Below the pieces are notes generated by a model. That model made no database searches. It was not told the DNA's origin and saw only the letters and a program-made list of their open reading frames with translations. 54,692 nucleotides of DNA from a virus. Within the stretch, counting starts at the first letter, position 1. Each line of letters starts with the position of its first letter. This document shows positions 1 through 7,822 of this stretch, in pieces. The stretch is taken from the IMG/VR virus record IMGVR_UViG_3300021375_000034, positions 1 to 54,692 of that record, one strand, 5' to 3'. Position numbers and translations under genes: made by a program.

Positions 1-46
1 CGAGATTTGCCTTTAAGAGCGGACCCGAAATACGACCAATTGCCAT
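1..46 (-). CDS. Virion fibre-like protein, N-terminal fragment
   Basis: Only the first 15 codons are inside the window; the gene continues past the left edge. The start MAIGRISGPLLKANL follows a good AGGAG ribosome binding site (51-58). It resembles the start of the next gene (MSQVGRIGGHLL), sharing the GRI(S/G)G-LL pattern, so the two are probably paralogous fibre or appendage proteins. It lies about 90 nt downstream of a late-promoter motif at 141-150. Function beyond a virion protein cannot be judged from this fragment. Confidence 0.7.
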   Translation of the reverse strand, partial: MAIGRISGPLLKANL

Positions 47-140
47 TACGCTCTCCTTTTCACGGGGATCCTGTCCCTCTAGCCACCTTACATTGCGGGC
101 TAACCACAGTAAAAGATCAATGCTTGGTCGGCATCAACAG

Positions 141-150
141 TAGTATTTAG
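141..150 (-). promoter_or_regulatory. Late-type promoter CTAAATACTA
   Basis: On the minus strand this reads CTAAATACTA, close to the T4 late promoter TATAAATA read by gp55 with host RNA polymerase. It sits just after the stop of the 463-residue gene and upstream of the fragment at the left edge, leaving a leader of roughly 90 nt that can form a small stem (TAGCC with GGCTA). Inferred from motif and position. Confidence 0.45.
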
Positions 151-163
151 CAAATTGACTTAA

Positions 164-1555
164 TTAACCGAGGATAAGGCTATATACGTCGCCTAAATCT
201 TCCATTAGTGATTCACTAATTTCAGCACCGCCACCAGTTGCTACTGCGTAGCCATCGCTAGTCTGTGTGCCTACTATCAAAGTAACATCGTTTGTCGGAC
301 TAGATCCACCTGGAAGTCTAGTTCCTGGAATGTTGATCTGGTCTCCTTGTTGGTATCCAATTCCTTGCGATAAGAACTGAACTACTGTTAAACTACCCGC
401 TAATAAATTCATTCTACAACTAAAACCAGATCCGTATACGGAGTTTGTAGTAGTAGTTCCTGAAAGAATATCAGCTGCATCTGCTAATCCTGAAAATGTT
501 CCTGTTACTGTTACTGCTTCAACAATACCTGCAAAACATTCCATAATTTGTAAATCTGTGTTCCATCTAGTATCACCAACTTCTGGTAATGCTGGACGTT
601 GTGCATCTGTGCCTGCTGGCATTTTAAATGCACTGTCACCCATAAATCTTAAATAGCCAATGCCTGTGTTACCAAAACTAAAAGCATTGTTACCAGTATT
701 ATGGATATTATCAGTTTCTATTTTTGTTCCGTCAACATAGTAATCGCCTGTAGCAGAAACTAACATTGTATCTTCGTTTGATTGTGTTGATGTAATAGTT
801 GGAGTAACTAAAACCTGATCGCCTGTTTCACCTCTGAAACTAAGCTGGTTACTAATTAATGCTCCCATAGGGCGAACATTATCTGTGTTTGTTAAATTAT
901 CAGGAGTATGTAATTCTGAAAATCTTCTTGGTGAAGAGTCACGCTCATCTTGTCCAAAACTATATGTGTTATCAGTTTGTGGTACAATGTCTTGTGTTAA
1001 GTCAGGGTTGATAACAACAGTAGAAAAAGAACTATCACCTACTATAACATTACCTGCTAGTGTTACATTACCATCTAGGTTAATGTCTCCTGTTGCAGCT
1101 AGGTTACCTGTCATGTTTGTATTTGCATGAACATTAATAGTACCTGTACCACTTGTATCTAAAGTAATACTGTCGTCTGTGCTTTTACCTTGTATAAAAT
1201 TATCACTAATATCTAAGTTGTCTGTTTGTAACCTTTGCCAAACAATTGAACCTTGGTCTGATGAGGGAACAATATTTAATGGTCCTGTAATCGTTGAAAA
1301 TGTTGCAGGAGCGTTTATAAGAACATTATCTAGTCTTGCTTGACTAGTTGCTTCAGCATTAGTTGTTGAAACATCTGTTTGAATGTCTAGGTCGTATTGA
1401 GGGGAATCTGTTTTAACACCAATTCTATTATTAGTAACATCTAAGTATAATATTGGAGTTGCATCAAAATTGGTATTCTTAAAGGCAAGATCAATTCCTT
1501 GTCTTTCAAGATTTGGATCTAATAAATGTCCACCTATTCGCCCTACTTGTGACAT
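164..1555 (-). CDS. Virion fibre/appendage structural protein (463 aa)
   Basis: A beta-rich, low-complexity protein of the kind that forms trimeric fibres in marine T4-like phages. The N-terminus (MSQVGRIGGHLL) is shared with the partial gene at the left edge. The middle holds short repeats of the GN(L/V)-x-G-(D/N) type (about residues 140-175), typical of fibre shafts. Around residues 315-345 it has an AQRP...G..RWNTD...E.F.G module that recurs in the next gene (AQRP...IRYNTD...EAYVGG). Its start overlaps the stop of the upstream gene (TAATG), implying translational coupling, and no clear ribosome binding site is seen. It is the last gene of the cluster starting at 3845. A virion role is likely; the exact location on the particle is unknown. 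Confidence 0.7.
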   Translation of the reverse strand: MSQVGRIGGHLLDPNLERQGIDLAFKNTNFDATPILYLDVTNNRIGVKTDSPQYDLDIQTDVSTTNAEATSQARLDNVLINAPATFSTITGPLNIVPSSDQGSIVWQRLQTDNLDISDNFIQGKSTDDSITLDTSGTGTINVHANTNMTGNLAATGDINLDGNVTLAGNVIVGDSSFSTVVINPDLTQDIVPQTDNTYSFGQDERDSSPRRFSELHTPDNLTNTDNVRPMGALISNQLSFRGETGDQVLVTPTITSTQSNEDTMLVSATGDYYVDGTKIETDNIHNTGNNAFSFGNTGIGYLRFMGDSAFKMPAGTDAQRPALPEVGDTRWNTDLQIMECFAGIVEAVTVTGTFSGLADAADILSGTTTTNSVYGSGFSCRMNLLAGSLTVVQFLSQGIGYQQGDQINIPGTRLPGGSSPTNDVTLIVGTQTSDGYAVATGGGAEISESLMEDLGDVYSLILG

Positions 1556-2079
1556 TAGTTTGAGAATCCGTAGAAGGTTGTTAGATACTTAGTAGCCGGC
1601 ACCGGAGAATTAAATTTAAAATAATATCCGTCTGCGTATGGCTGATTAGGCCCTGTTAAATTTCCAGCAGTGCTTTGTTCAAGTGTAAAGTTAGTTGTAG
1701 GAATTTGTAATACGTTTTCAATTAAACATAAAACGTTGTTTGCACTTGTTGATTCAAATACTGGTCCAAACACAGTTTCAGTTCCATCTCCTGGTCCTAG
1801 TGTTTGTACTGTAATAGCAGAAGCCGCAGGCTGCACAACTAATTCCCAGTTGCCGCCAACATATGCTTCAATAGCAGTAATGTCAGTATTGTATCTAATA
1901 GTTCCGTCTGCTGTAGCCGGTTGTCTTACACCTACTAAGTCTGGTCTTTGTGCTGACGTTCCTTTAGGTAACATCAAGCCAGCAGTTGTACTCATTACAA
2001 CTCTTCCATAAGGATTAATTGAAATAGAATTATCACTTGGACTGTATCTAGATGTATTCTGGTATTTTAAAAACTTCAT
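1555..2079 (-). CDS. Small virion/fibre-associated protein (174 aa)
   Basis: Contains near residues 38-80 the fibre-type module PKGTSAQRP...IRYNTD...EAYVGGNWE, shared in degenerate form with the downstream 463-residue protein, followed by a beta-rich C-terminal part (about 90-174). The start follows an AGAGGAAA ribosome binding site, and its TAA overlaps the next ATG. The gene sits in a minus-strand run of five structural genes. A fibre or decoration component is the best reading; no enzymatic motif is seen. Confidence 0.6.
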   Translation of the reverse strand: MKFLKYQNTSRYSPSDNSISINPYGRVVMSTTAGLMLPKGTSAQRPDLVGVRQPATADGTIRYNTDITAIEAYVGGNWELVVQPAASAITVQTLGPGDGTETVFGPVFESTSANNVLCLIENVLQIPTTNFTLEQSTAGNLTGPNQPYADGYYFKFNSPVPATKYLTTFYGFSN

Positions 2080-2089
2080 AAGTTTTCCT

Positions 2090-2467
2090 CTACACTTGCA
2101 TTGAACTTACTGTTACAGTAATTAAATCTGCTACAGATGTACCAACCCAAATTTCATCGCCTGAATCTAAAATAATTTTTTCATCACTGAAAAATACTGT
2201 TTCGCCTGCAGGCACAATTAATGTATTAACAATAATGTTATCTGTATCCGGTGTATCACCAGCTTTTACTAGGTACACACTTACATTACATGTATTAACA
2301 GACTCGTCCGTAATAGTTGGAGCACCAAGGTTACAAAGGATCATAGTAGTAATTGCATTTACTTGTCCTGTAACAGCGCCTCCAATAGGAGCACCTGTAG
2401 TTGTACTAGTATAGACTTTTTCCGGAACACTAACACTTGTTGCAGATACTTTTGTACTTTTAATCAT
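2090..2467 (-). CDS. Small beta-rich structural protein (125 aa)
   Basis: A short Thr/Val/Ser-rich protein without signal peptide or catalytic motif. Its pattern (alternating hydrophobic residues, a PAGE turn near residue 90, then ILDSGDEIWVG) suggests one beta-sandwich domain, as in small accessory virion proteins next to fibre genes in marine myophages. An AAGGAA ribosome binding site precedes the ATG. Gaps to its neighbours are about 10 nt, so it is part of the same operon. Function unknown. Confidence 0.6.
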   Translation of the reverse strand: MIKSTKVSATSVSVPEKVYTSTTTGAPIGGAVTGQVNAITTMILCNLGAPTITDESVNTCNVSVYLVKAGDTPDTDNIIVNTLIVPAGETVFFSDEKIILDSGDEIWVGTSVADLITVTVSSMQV

Positions 2468-2478
2468 TTGTTTTTCCT

Positions 2479-3441
2479 TTAAAATATCATACTGTAAAGT
2501 AATGCTCTGTTTCTATTTACTAGTTCTCCAGTTCTAGTACCATTGGTAAAGAACACACCTGTTTGACCTAACTGTTCTTCATTGTGATAAAGAATAGTTG
2601 ATTCGTTTACATATGCTGGAGTAACTGCAATTTTTTCAAGTTCAAGTCCGTAGCTAAGTTTAACTTTACCTGTACCTTGTGTTCTTAAAAAGATATTACC
2701 GTTAGTATCGTTGTTTGTTATTTCGTTGTTAATAAATTCAAGGTTTTGTATTACTGCTCTATTAGAATAAAATTGAGCACCTAGTGACCCATCAACAATT
2801 ACTGAAATAGCACTTTCTCCAAAGGAACTATATCCAGTGTTGTCAACCAAGTAAGTTAATGCACCACTAACATCTTTATCAGTAACAATGACCCTTGTGT
2901 CATTATCAATAATTTGGAATGTTGGATTATCTCTAATAGAATCGTCGACATATCTTTTATTAGGAATATCATCGTCGTGAGTTATTTGATTTTCATAGTT
3001 TGTAGTACCAATAACTTTTACAACACCTATACCTGAACCTATAAGGGTTAAATCTCCCCCATCTGTAGTATCGCTAGTTGTAATAGTTTTTAATCTTAAA
3101 CTACTATCAGTAAAGTTGTAACTACCACTGTTACCTTTTGCAATGTTAAACGTATCATCATTTTCATCGTAAAAGAATGAAGCAGGTGTTTCGGTTCCTC
3201 TATCAATCTGTATACCAGCATATCTTAAAGAAACTCCAGCACCTGATTCACCATAATTTAATTCAATAATGTTATCGTTAACATTTAGGTTTTCAGCTTG
3301 GACAGTTAGTGTATCACCTTCAACAACTAAGTTGCCTGTGATTCGTACTTCACCGATACCTGCTCCAGTATCAAATTTTACATTTGATCCTTCACCTGTC
3401 TTAATCGTATAATCACCGTTGGTTTGTACTAACTGTGCCAT
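2479..3441 (-). CDS. Fibre-like virion protein (320 aa)
   Basis: A fibre-type protein. Residues 30-75 carry a GNLVVEGDT...LNVNDNIIELN segment followed by a GIQIDRG turn. The same layout (GNLVINDGD...VVEDKYIVL...GGGLVIKG) occurs in the 622-residue fibre at 50391, so the two share a shaft module. A KRYVDDSIRD segment near residue 165 matches the (K/T)KEYVDD motif common in phage fibres. Ribosome binding site AGGAAT. It is the second gene of the cluster whose promoter lies at 3934. Likely a tail or neck fibre component. Confidence 0.65.
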   Translation of the reverse strand: MAQLVQTNGDYTIKTGEGSNVKFDTGAGIGEVRITGNLVVEGDTLTVQAENLNVNDNIIELNYGESGAGVSLRYAGIQIDRGTETPASFFYDENDDTFNIAKGNSGSYNFTDSSLRLKTITTSDTTDGGDLTLIGSGIGVVKVIGTTNYENQITHDDDIPNKRYVDDSIRDNPTFQIIDNDTRVIVTDKDVSGALTYLVDNTGYSSFGESAISVIVDGSLGAQFYSNRAVIQNLEFINNEITNNDTNGNIFLRTQGTGKVKLSYGLELEKIAVTPAYVNESTILYHNEEQLGQTGVFFTNGTRTGELVNRNRALLYSMIF

Positions 3442-3452
3442 TAACTATATTC

Positions 3453-3845
3453 CTATACGTCTTCTAATGTTAAAACGTTTGTAGTTGAGTCATCACTAAC
3501 AGACCACTTGTATCTGTTGTTACTAAAGTCTGTAGCAATTCTGTTTGACATCTTCATAACGTTAACTGCTTGACCGTTATAGTAACCAATGATTACCATT
3601 TCGCCTTCAAGCACAGCAGAAGAATCAGTAACTTTATTTACAAGTTTACAAATTGCTTCTTCGCCTGAGTCATTACCGTGAACTAAAAATCTACGTGAAG
3701 ATTTTTGTTTAACGATATAAACATCACTGCCGCCATCTGTAGCATTAACAATAATGCCGCCGATAAACGCTGCTTCAACTGGAATATGAGGTGTTGCGTC
3801 AACACCCAATGCACCGAAATATTTCTTATTAATTGGTCTTCCCAT
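3453..3845 (-). CDS. Small virion protein (130 aa)
   Basis: Starts MGRPINKKYFG after a strong AAGGAG site and is the first gene of the fibre-like cluster. It has a single compact beta-rich domain (residues 25-130), no signal peptide and no recognisable catalytic motif. A late-promoter motif lies 89 nt upstream, so it should be made late with the other structural proteins. Decoration or connector protein are possibilities; nothing in the sequence decides. Confidence 0.6.
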   Translation of the reverse strand: MGRPINKKYFGALGVDATPHIPVEAAFIGGIIVNATDGGSDVYIVKQKSSRRFLVHGNDSGEEAICKLVNKVTDSSAVLEGEMVIIGYYNGQAVNVMKMSNRIATDFSNNRYKWSVSDDSTTNVLTLEDV

Positions 3846-3933
3846 TTTTTTCTCCTTAAGTTTGACGTTCTAGGTCTACGCGGTTGGTTTTCCGCATAAG
3901 TCCGCCGTTGTCAGCGGCACACTTTTGACACAA

Positions 3934-3942
3934 GTATTTATC
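3934..3942 (-). promoter_or_regulatory. Late promoter GATAAATAC overlapping a stop codon
   Basis: The minus strand reads GATAAATAC, close to the T4 late consensus TATAAATA. The TAA inside the motif is also the stop codon of the 89-residue gene (3938-4207). It would drive the five-gene fibre cluster that begins at 3845, with a leader of about 84 nt containing a small CCGC/GCGG hairpin. Confidence 0.55.
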
Positions 3943-4207
3943 TTCTGCTAAGGATTGCTAGAAGTTCTTGTTGGCCAACAGTTTTAAGAAGAACGTTCAT
4001 ATTGTCTATTTCTGCTTGAGCTCGTTCTAAATGTATGTTACGTTTAGTTTGACGATGCATAATCATGTGCTGACTATGATTATCAATGAGCTTTTCTAGT
4101 GCTTTAGATAACTGACGAACATCGTGTTTGAACATAGAATGGTTCTTGTTCCATTTTTTCACTTGTTCTCTTAATAAAGAGAAGTCTTTGTCGTCTTTTA
4201 TCTCCAT
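3938..4207 (-). CDS. Small helical protein of unknown function (89 aa)
   Basis: Predicted almost entirely alpha-helical, with heptad-like hydrophobic spacing (residues 8-80), many Lys, His and Gln, and no transmembrane segment. The ATG has no Shine-Dalgarno sequence. Instead a near-ideal sigma70 promoter (TTGACT, 17 nt, TATAAT) ends 6 nt before it, so the transcript would begin at the A of the ATG and be leaderless. Its stop codon lies inside the late promoter of the next operon. It is therefore separately regulated and probably early, unlike its structural neighbours. Not recognised; a small regulator or host-interaction protein is possible. Confidence 0.6.
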   Translation of the reverse strand: MEIKDDKDFSLLREQVKKWNKNHSMFKHDVRQLSKALEKLIDNHSQHMIMHRQTKRNIHLERAQAEIDNMNVLLKTVGQQELLAILSRR

Positions 4208-4213
4208 GCTAGT

Positions 4214-4242
4214 ATTATATAGTATTTTGGACAGTTAGTCAA
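4214..4242 (-). promoter_or_regulatory. Sigma70-type promoter giving a leaderless mRNA
   Basis: On the minus strand, TTGACT (4242-4237), a 17-nt spacer and TATAAT (4219-4214) are followed by six bases and then the ATG of the 89-residue gene. Five of six -35 bases and all six -10 bases match the bacterial housekeeping consensus. The expected start point coincides with the start codon. Confidence 0.7.
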
Positions 4243-4268
4243 GAAAAAAGACACCGAAGTGTCTTTTT
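4243..4268 (-). terminator. Intrinsic terminator with C(UUCG)G tetraloop
   Basis: A perfect 10-bp stem (AAAAAGACAC paired with GTGTCTTTTT) encloses the loop TTCG as read on the minus strand, giving the very stable C(UUCG)G hairpin, followed by a T run. It ends the candidate ncRNA. The A/T flanks could also terminate plus-strand transcripts. Confidence 0.85.
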
Positions 4269-4487
4269 AATATAAGCAAAATAGGTAGGACTTGGGTACA
4301 CCTACAAGCACGGACCTGAATACCATTCTGTTCCGTACAACCTAACCCCGCTAGTGAATGCGATGTGATACTGCCTATCTCTAGTACAGCACCTGGGTAC
4401 CACCCCTGGTTAGTCAAGTTCAACCCTTCTGGTAAAGGCTTCTTCCTTGCACTATAAACAAAAGTTAATTACTCTTTTGTTGCTATA
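4243..4487 (-). ncRNA. Candidate structured non-coding RNA (about 245 nt)
   Basis: A gene-free stretch bounded by a sigma70-type promoter and a strong intrinsic terminator. The 5' end AATATAGCAA (4489-4480) pairs with TTGCTTATATT (4279-4269) over 10 bp with one bulge, closing the whole molecule just before the terminator. Inside are an AACAAAAG/CTTTTGTT hairpin (4481-4457), an ACGGA...TCCGT hairpin with an inner GAAT/ATTC stem (about 4339-4313), a long-range CTAACC/GGTTAG pairing, a GTAGG/CCTAC hairpin and two copies of a GGTG(G)TACCCA(G/A)GT element. It is richer in GC than its surroundings. It does not read as tmRNA, RNase P RNA or E. coli-like 6S RNA to me. The only open frame would begin with TTG and run through the terminator, so it is unlikely to be coding. 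Confidence 0.6.
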
Positions 4488-4492
4488 TTATT

Positions 4493-4520
4493 AATATAAC
4501 ACAAAATAAGTATTTGTCAA
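4493..4520 (-). promoter_or_regulatory. Sigma70-type promoter of the candidate ncRNA
   Basis: Minus strand: a perfect TTGACA (4520-4515), a 16-nt spacer and TATATT (4498-4493). The predicted start, about 4486, falls at the 5' strand of the closing stem of the ncRNA. The consensus suggests transcription by unmodified host polymerase, probably early in infection. Confidence 0.6.
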
Positions 4521-4541
4521 CCTCTTTTATTTTGGATAAAA

Positions 4542-4736
4542 CTATATATTATTACTTGAAGTAACAGAAATATGTTTTAGTACTTTGCCAGTATTCTCGC
4601 CACTTTTTACAGTATATCCACTAGTACCACTACCATTAATATTTGGCTCAGAACGTGACATCATTAAGATGCGTTCCTTACGAGCTCTCATTTTTGCCTC
4701 GCGGTATGTTTTGTGTAAATGATCGAATCTGTTCAT
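4542..4736 (-). CDS. Small basic protein of unknown function (64 aa)
   Basis: I chose the internal ATG at 4736 (MNRFDHLHKTY) rather than a longer upstream start because a strong AGGAGG site lies just before it. The N-terminal half is basic and helical (REAKMRARKERI); the C-terminal half is Gly/Ser/Thr-rich and probably disordered. A late-type motif (CTAAATAATA, 4811-4820) stands upstream, after the gp23 terminator. No family recognised. Confidence 0.55.
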   Translation of the reverse strand: MNRFDHLHKTYREAKMRARKERILMMSRSEPNINGSGTSGYTVKSGENTGKVLKHISVTSSNNI

Positions 4737-4810
4737 AACACCCTCCTTTTTAAAGTTAGGTGCGTTCCTTCGCATAATGCTACTTCCGTCCCGATTGGGA
4801 TGAACGATAC

Positions 4811-4820
4811 TATTATTTAG
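4811..4820 (-). promoter_or_regulatory. Late-type promoter CTAAATAATA
   Basis: Minus strand CTAAATAATA, a weaker version of the late motif, lies directly after the gp23 terminator and upstream of the 64-residue gene. The leader between them contains a small CCC-aatc-GGG hairpin. Motif match only. Confidence 0.35.
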
Positions 4821-4824
4821 TCAT

Positions 4825-4856
4825 AAAAAAAGGGCGATATAAAAATACCGCCCTTT
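4825..4856 (-). terminator. Terminator of the capsid operon
   Basis: Stem CG-CCCTTT/AAAGGGCG (8 bp) with a 12-nt AT loop, followed on the minus strand by an uninterrupted T run. It begins 27 nt after the gp23 stop codon and should end the operon that starts with the tape-measure gene at 14144. Confidence 0.85.
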
Positions 4857-4882
4857 AGTAGATTTTTTAAATCTATACTTGC

Positions 4883-6055
4883 TTACGCAAATCTTAGGTT
4901 AGCTGAAGTAACTCCAACTTTTCCTAAGTAGTCAGCTGCATTACCAAGAGATGATGCAGTGTTTGTTAACTCTACATAACCATATCTTGTCATGAAACTT
5001 ACAACTGGCTCAAATGTACCTGGATCAAGTACAACACCGCTTGACATCAAAGGAATGTATGGGCAGTAGAACGCAGGTGCGTCTGATTCCGAAGAACCTT
5101 TGTAACCGATCAACACATCGTCGTCAGTTGCATAACCGTTAACGTACACACGCATTGCACTATTTAAAGTTCCTACAAACTTAGTGTTTGTTGGTGCTTC
5201 AAAAGTACCTTCAGTTGTTCTTGCGAACGCTGAAGTTGTAGCAGATTGTAACAACGTTAATACTGTTGGTGAAACAACAGCGTAGTTACCTGCGCCACGT
5301 CTTGTACGCTGTGCAATCAAGTTAGATACTCTGTTGATTTGAACAGCTAAAGCAGCATGTTCGTCACCAACAAAAGTAGCAGTACCTGACACTGCACCTT
5401 GGTCGTAAGTTAAAGCAGCCGTACCAGCAAGTGTTTTCAATGATTGAATAACTTCTTGGTCAATTTCAGCTGTTATTTCTTGTGCTAAAGCAGCCATTAC
5501 TTCTGCTTCGATGTCAATGCCCTGTTGAGCTTGTGCATCTTGTGCAGCTTCAAACGTCCAACGAGCACTCAATTTACGAGTTTTCGCTTCGACAGTTTGT
5601 TTCAAGATTTGAATGCTTAGTCTGTTTCCAGCTACACCTTCTAAAGCTGCTGTAGAAGCTGCTTTATCATTAGTAGCACCAGAATAACCTTCTGCGATCT
5701 TGAAAGGTGATAGTGCTTCGTCACCTGCTGTAGTGTCAGTTCCACTTGCAGAGTTGAATGCATCAGCATAACGTACTCTTAATGTGTGGATTTGACCAAC
5801 AGGTCCAGTCATTGGCTGTACACCAACCAATTCGTTTGCGATGACAGTTGGCATCACACGTCTGATCACTGGAAGGATCACACGGTTTAGTGTTGCAACG
5901 TTACCGGCAGAAGTAGCACCTGCAGTGGCAGACTCGTTCAAATACGTGCGGGTATTCTCTAGAGTTGTTGCCATAACAGTACGCTTGTTACCTTGAAGTC
6001 CTTCTAAAAGGGCATCTTTGGTTTCTGACCAGCGACTTTCTAGTAGTTGTGACAT
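4883..6055 (-). CDS. gp23: Major capsid protein gp23
   Basis: Forms the hexamers of the T4-like head. Recognised from the block with NRVILPVIRR, then ELVGVQPMTGPVGQ and LRVRYADAF (about residues 57-100), which aligns with the conserved T4 gp23 core (GVQPMNSPTGQ). The N-terminal stretch to residue 41 is the probable propeptide: LNE at 39-41 fits the gp21 cleavage rule (L/I-x-E). At 390 residues it is much shorter than T4 gp23 (521), so surface insertions are reduced. AAGGAG site before the ATG; last gene of the capsid operon, behind gp22 and gp21, with its own strong terminator. Confidence 0.95.
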   Translation of the reverse strand: MSQLLESRWSETKDALLEGLQGNKRTVMATTLENTRTYLNESATAGATSAGNVATLNRVILPVIRRVMPTVIANELVGVQPMTGPVGQIHTLRVRYADAFNSASGTDTTAGDEALSPFKIAEGYSGATNDKAASTAALEGVAGNRLSIQILKQTVEAKTRKLSARWTFEAAQDAQAQQGIDIEAEVMAALAQEITAEIDQEVIQSLKTLAGTAALTYDQGAVSGTATFVGDEHAALAVQINRVSNLIAQRTRRGAGNYAVVSPTVLTLLQSATTSAFARTTEGTFEAPTNTKFVGTLNSAMRVYVNGYATDDDVLIGYKGSSESDAPAFYCPYIPLMSSGVVLDPGTFEPVVSFMTRYGYVELTNTASSLGNAADYLGKVGVTSANLRFA

Positions 6056-6066
6056 TGTTTTTCTCC

Positions 6067-7161
6067 TTAAACTTTTAAGCCCGCAAGCCTGCGGATGTCA
6101 AATATCTCAGCAGTTTTTTCTCCACTGCTAATTTGATTGCCTTGTGCTTTATCGCCTGTTATTTCTTTTGCCTCTGTCAACGCCACTTTAGTTGGAGCAC
6201 TTCCTTCCATTACGGAATTAATGTACTTGTCAAAAGCTGCGTGTAATTTATTAGTCTGTACAGATTCTAGTAACTCACCCATTACCTCACGCTTCTCTGC
6301 TGACAATGGTCCTAGCAATTCTGCCATTACTTCTTGTCTAGCTGCGCTATCTTTGATACGAGCAATCTCTGCATCTCGACTTTCTACTAACTCTTTAGAC
6401 TCTGCAACAACTTTCGCTGCTTCTGCTACTTCTGCTTCTTTCTGTTTTACAACTTTAAGAAGTTTTGAAGTTTCAGATTTTTCATTTAAATGGCTAGTAG
6501 CATATTCACTTGCGAATGATTCAAAAAGTCTGCGACCGAAGTCGTTTTCTCTCGCTGCCTGAATATCTTCTTTCAATTGTACCATTTCAGATTTAATACC
6601 TTTCGATACTGTACCTTCAACGATTTTCGATGCTTTATTGATAAAGTCTTTCTTAACTTCTTCAAATTTAGCCTTGCTATCTCTAACAAGTTTAACTTTG
6701 GTTTCTGCTAAGTCTTTCTTATCAGCATGGAATTCTGCAATTTCTTTCGAAAGTGCATCAACAATAAAAGATTCAAGTTTAGCAACATTACCTGCAACTG
6801 CTTTACGATCTTCACGAAGTTCTGCTAATTCATTCTTAAGATTCTTAAGAACAAATGCTTCCATAGCTTTAGAATCTTTTACGATTTTTTCAGCATATTT
6901 TGCTTTAGCTTCAATAAGTCCTTGGCGGTCTTCAGCAAACTCAGAAAGCTCTGCTGTAATTCTGTCAGCCAGCATTTTCTCAACTGCTTCAACCATTGCG
7001 GTCTTATCGTGTTCGTACTTCTGTGCATATTCTTCACGCAATTGTGTAGTAACATTATCACGGTTATCTTGAACGGTTTTTTCCCAAGCGGTCTCAATTT
7101 CCGACTTGACTTCTTCGGAAATCACATTGTTTTCAAATAGTTGTTTTACAAACTCTAGCAT
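6067..7161 (-). CDS. gp22: Prohead core scaffolding protein gp22
   Basis: Major component of the internal scaffold on which the gp23 shell assembles; in T4 it is degraded by gp21 before DNA packaging. The protein is highly charged and almost wholly coiled coil (residues 1-310), with many Glu/Lys/Ala, and ends with a short tail IFDIRRLAGLKV, typical of marine gp22. Several (L/I)-x-E tripeptides fit gp21 processing. AGGAG site; the gene lies 10 nt after gp21 and 11 nt before gp23, in T4 order. Confidence 0.9.
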   Translation of the reverse strand: MLEFVKQLFENNVISEEVKSEIETAWEKTVQDNRDNVTTQLREEYAQKYEHDKTAMVEAVEKMLADRITAELSEFAEDRQGLIEAKAKYAEKIVKDSKAMEAFVLKNLKNELAELREDRKAVAGNVAKLESFIVDALSKEIAEFHADKKDLAETKVKLVRDSKAKFEEVKKDFINKASKIVEGTVSKGIKSEMVQLKEDIQAARENDFGRRLFESFASEYATSHLNEKSETSKLLKVVKQKEAEVAEAAKVVAESKELVESRDAEIARIKDSAARQEVMAELLGPLSAEKREVMGELLESVQTNKLHAAFDKYINSVMEGSAPTKVALTEAKEITGDKAQGNQISSGEKTAEIFDIRRLAGLKV

Positions 7162-7171
7162 TGTGATTCTC

Positions 7172-7804
7172 CTACGTTTTATTAAGACTTGAAATGAAGT
7201 TTTTCAAGCTCTCTGCTATATATCTTTGTGCCTGTGTGTCGCCTTGGACTTCTTGTGCCACTTGAAATGCCTTGTAGCCACCTTGTGCATTCATAAGGTG
7301 TTCGTAAACTGGTGTTGGATATGCTCCCGGGGCAGATGGTTGAGCTACAACATCAACAGTAATAATTTCAAATCCTTGAACATTACCATCTCCGTCAACT
7401 TCACCTGAACCTCTGCTTGAGACTCCCAACTTGACTCCTGATTCCAACATCGATGAAACAATTTGTCCCATCGGCGTTGGTAACATTTTAAGTTTTCCGT
7501 AGCCATTTGGACCATCCATCCACATTTTTGTAATCATGTGACTGACCCTGTCCAAATTGATGCGTAAATCTTGTGGGTGATCAACTTCACCTAGCACTGA
7601 ATACCCCCCAGAAATCTGTTCGTTGAGCGTCTTGACAGCCCTATCAATTTCTTTAGAAGAATAAACACGCTGATTAGCGTTACGAATGTCACCTTGAATA
7701 CAGATTCCACTCAAATGTAACGACTTACCGTCCGCCTGCTCATCACGCTCAATTACGATTTTAGCCTGATCGAAGCTCAGATGTTCTGCTAGTGTAGTTT
7801 TCAC
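7172..7804 (-). CDS. gp21: Prohead maturation protease gp21
   Basis: Serine protease of the T4 prohead that cleaves core and capsid proteins after L/I-x-E. The LGEVDHP segment carries the likely catalytic His (H76) and GVSSRGSG the catalytic Ser (S129/S130), in the spacing expected of the herpesvirus-like prohead protease fold; a DVVAQPSAPGA segment follows (151-161). The length (210 aa) matches T4 gp21 (212). Translation begins with GTG after an AAGGAAGA site. Placed between the gp67-like core gene and gp22 as in T4. Confidence 0.92.
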   Translation of the reverse strand: MKTTLAEHLSFDQAKIVIERDEQADGKSLHLSGICIQGDIRNANQRVYSSKEIDRAVKTLNEQISGGYSVLGEVDHPQDLRINLDRVSHMITKMWMDGPNGYGKLKMLPTPMGQIVSSMLESGVKLGVSSRGSGEVDGDGNVQGFEIITVDVVAQPSAPGAYPTPVYEHLMNAQGGYKAFQVAQEVQGDTQAQRYIAESLKNFISSLNKT

Positions 7805-7822
7805 TTATAGTCTTCCTTTTTA

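Noticed and set aside
4235-4423. 62-codon minus-strand reading frame inside the ncRNA region
   Set aside because: It starts with TTG, lacks a ribosome binding site and runs through the terminator hairpin; structure and promoter favour RNA.
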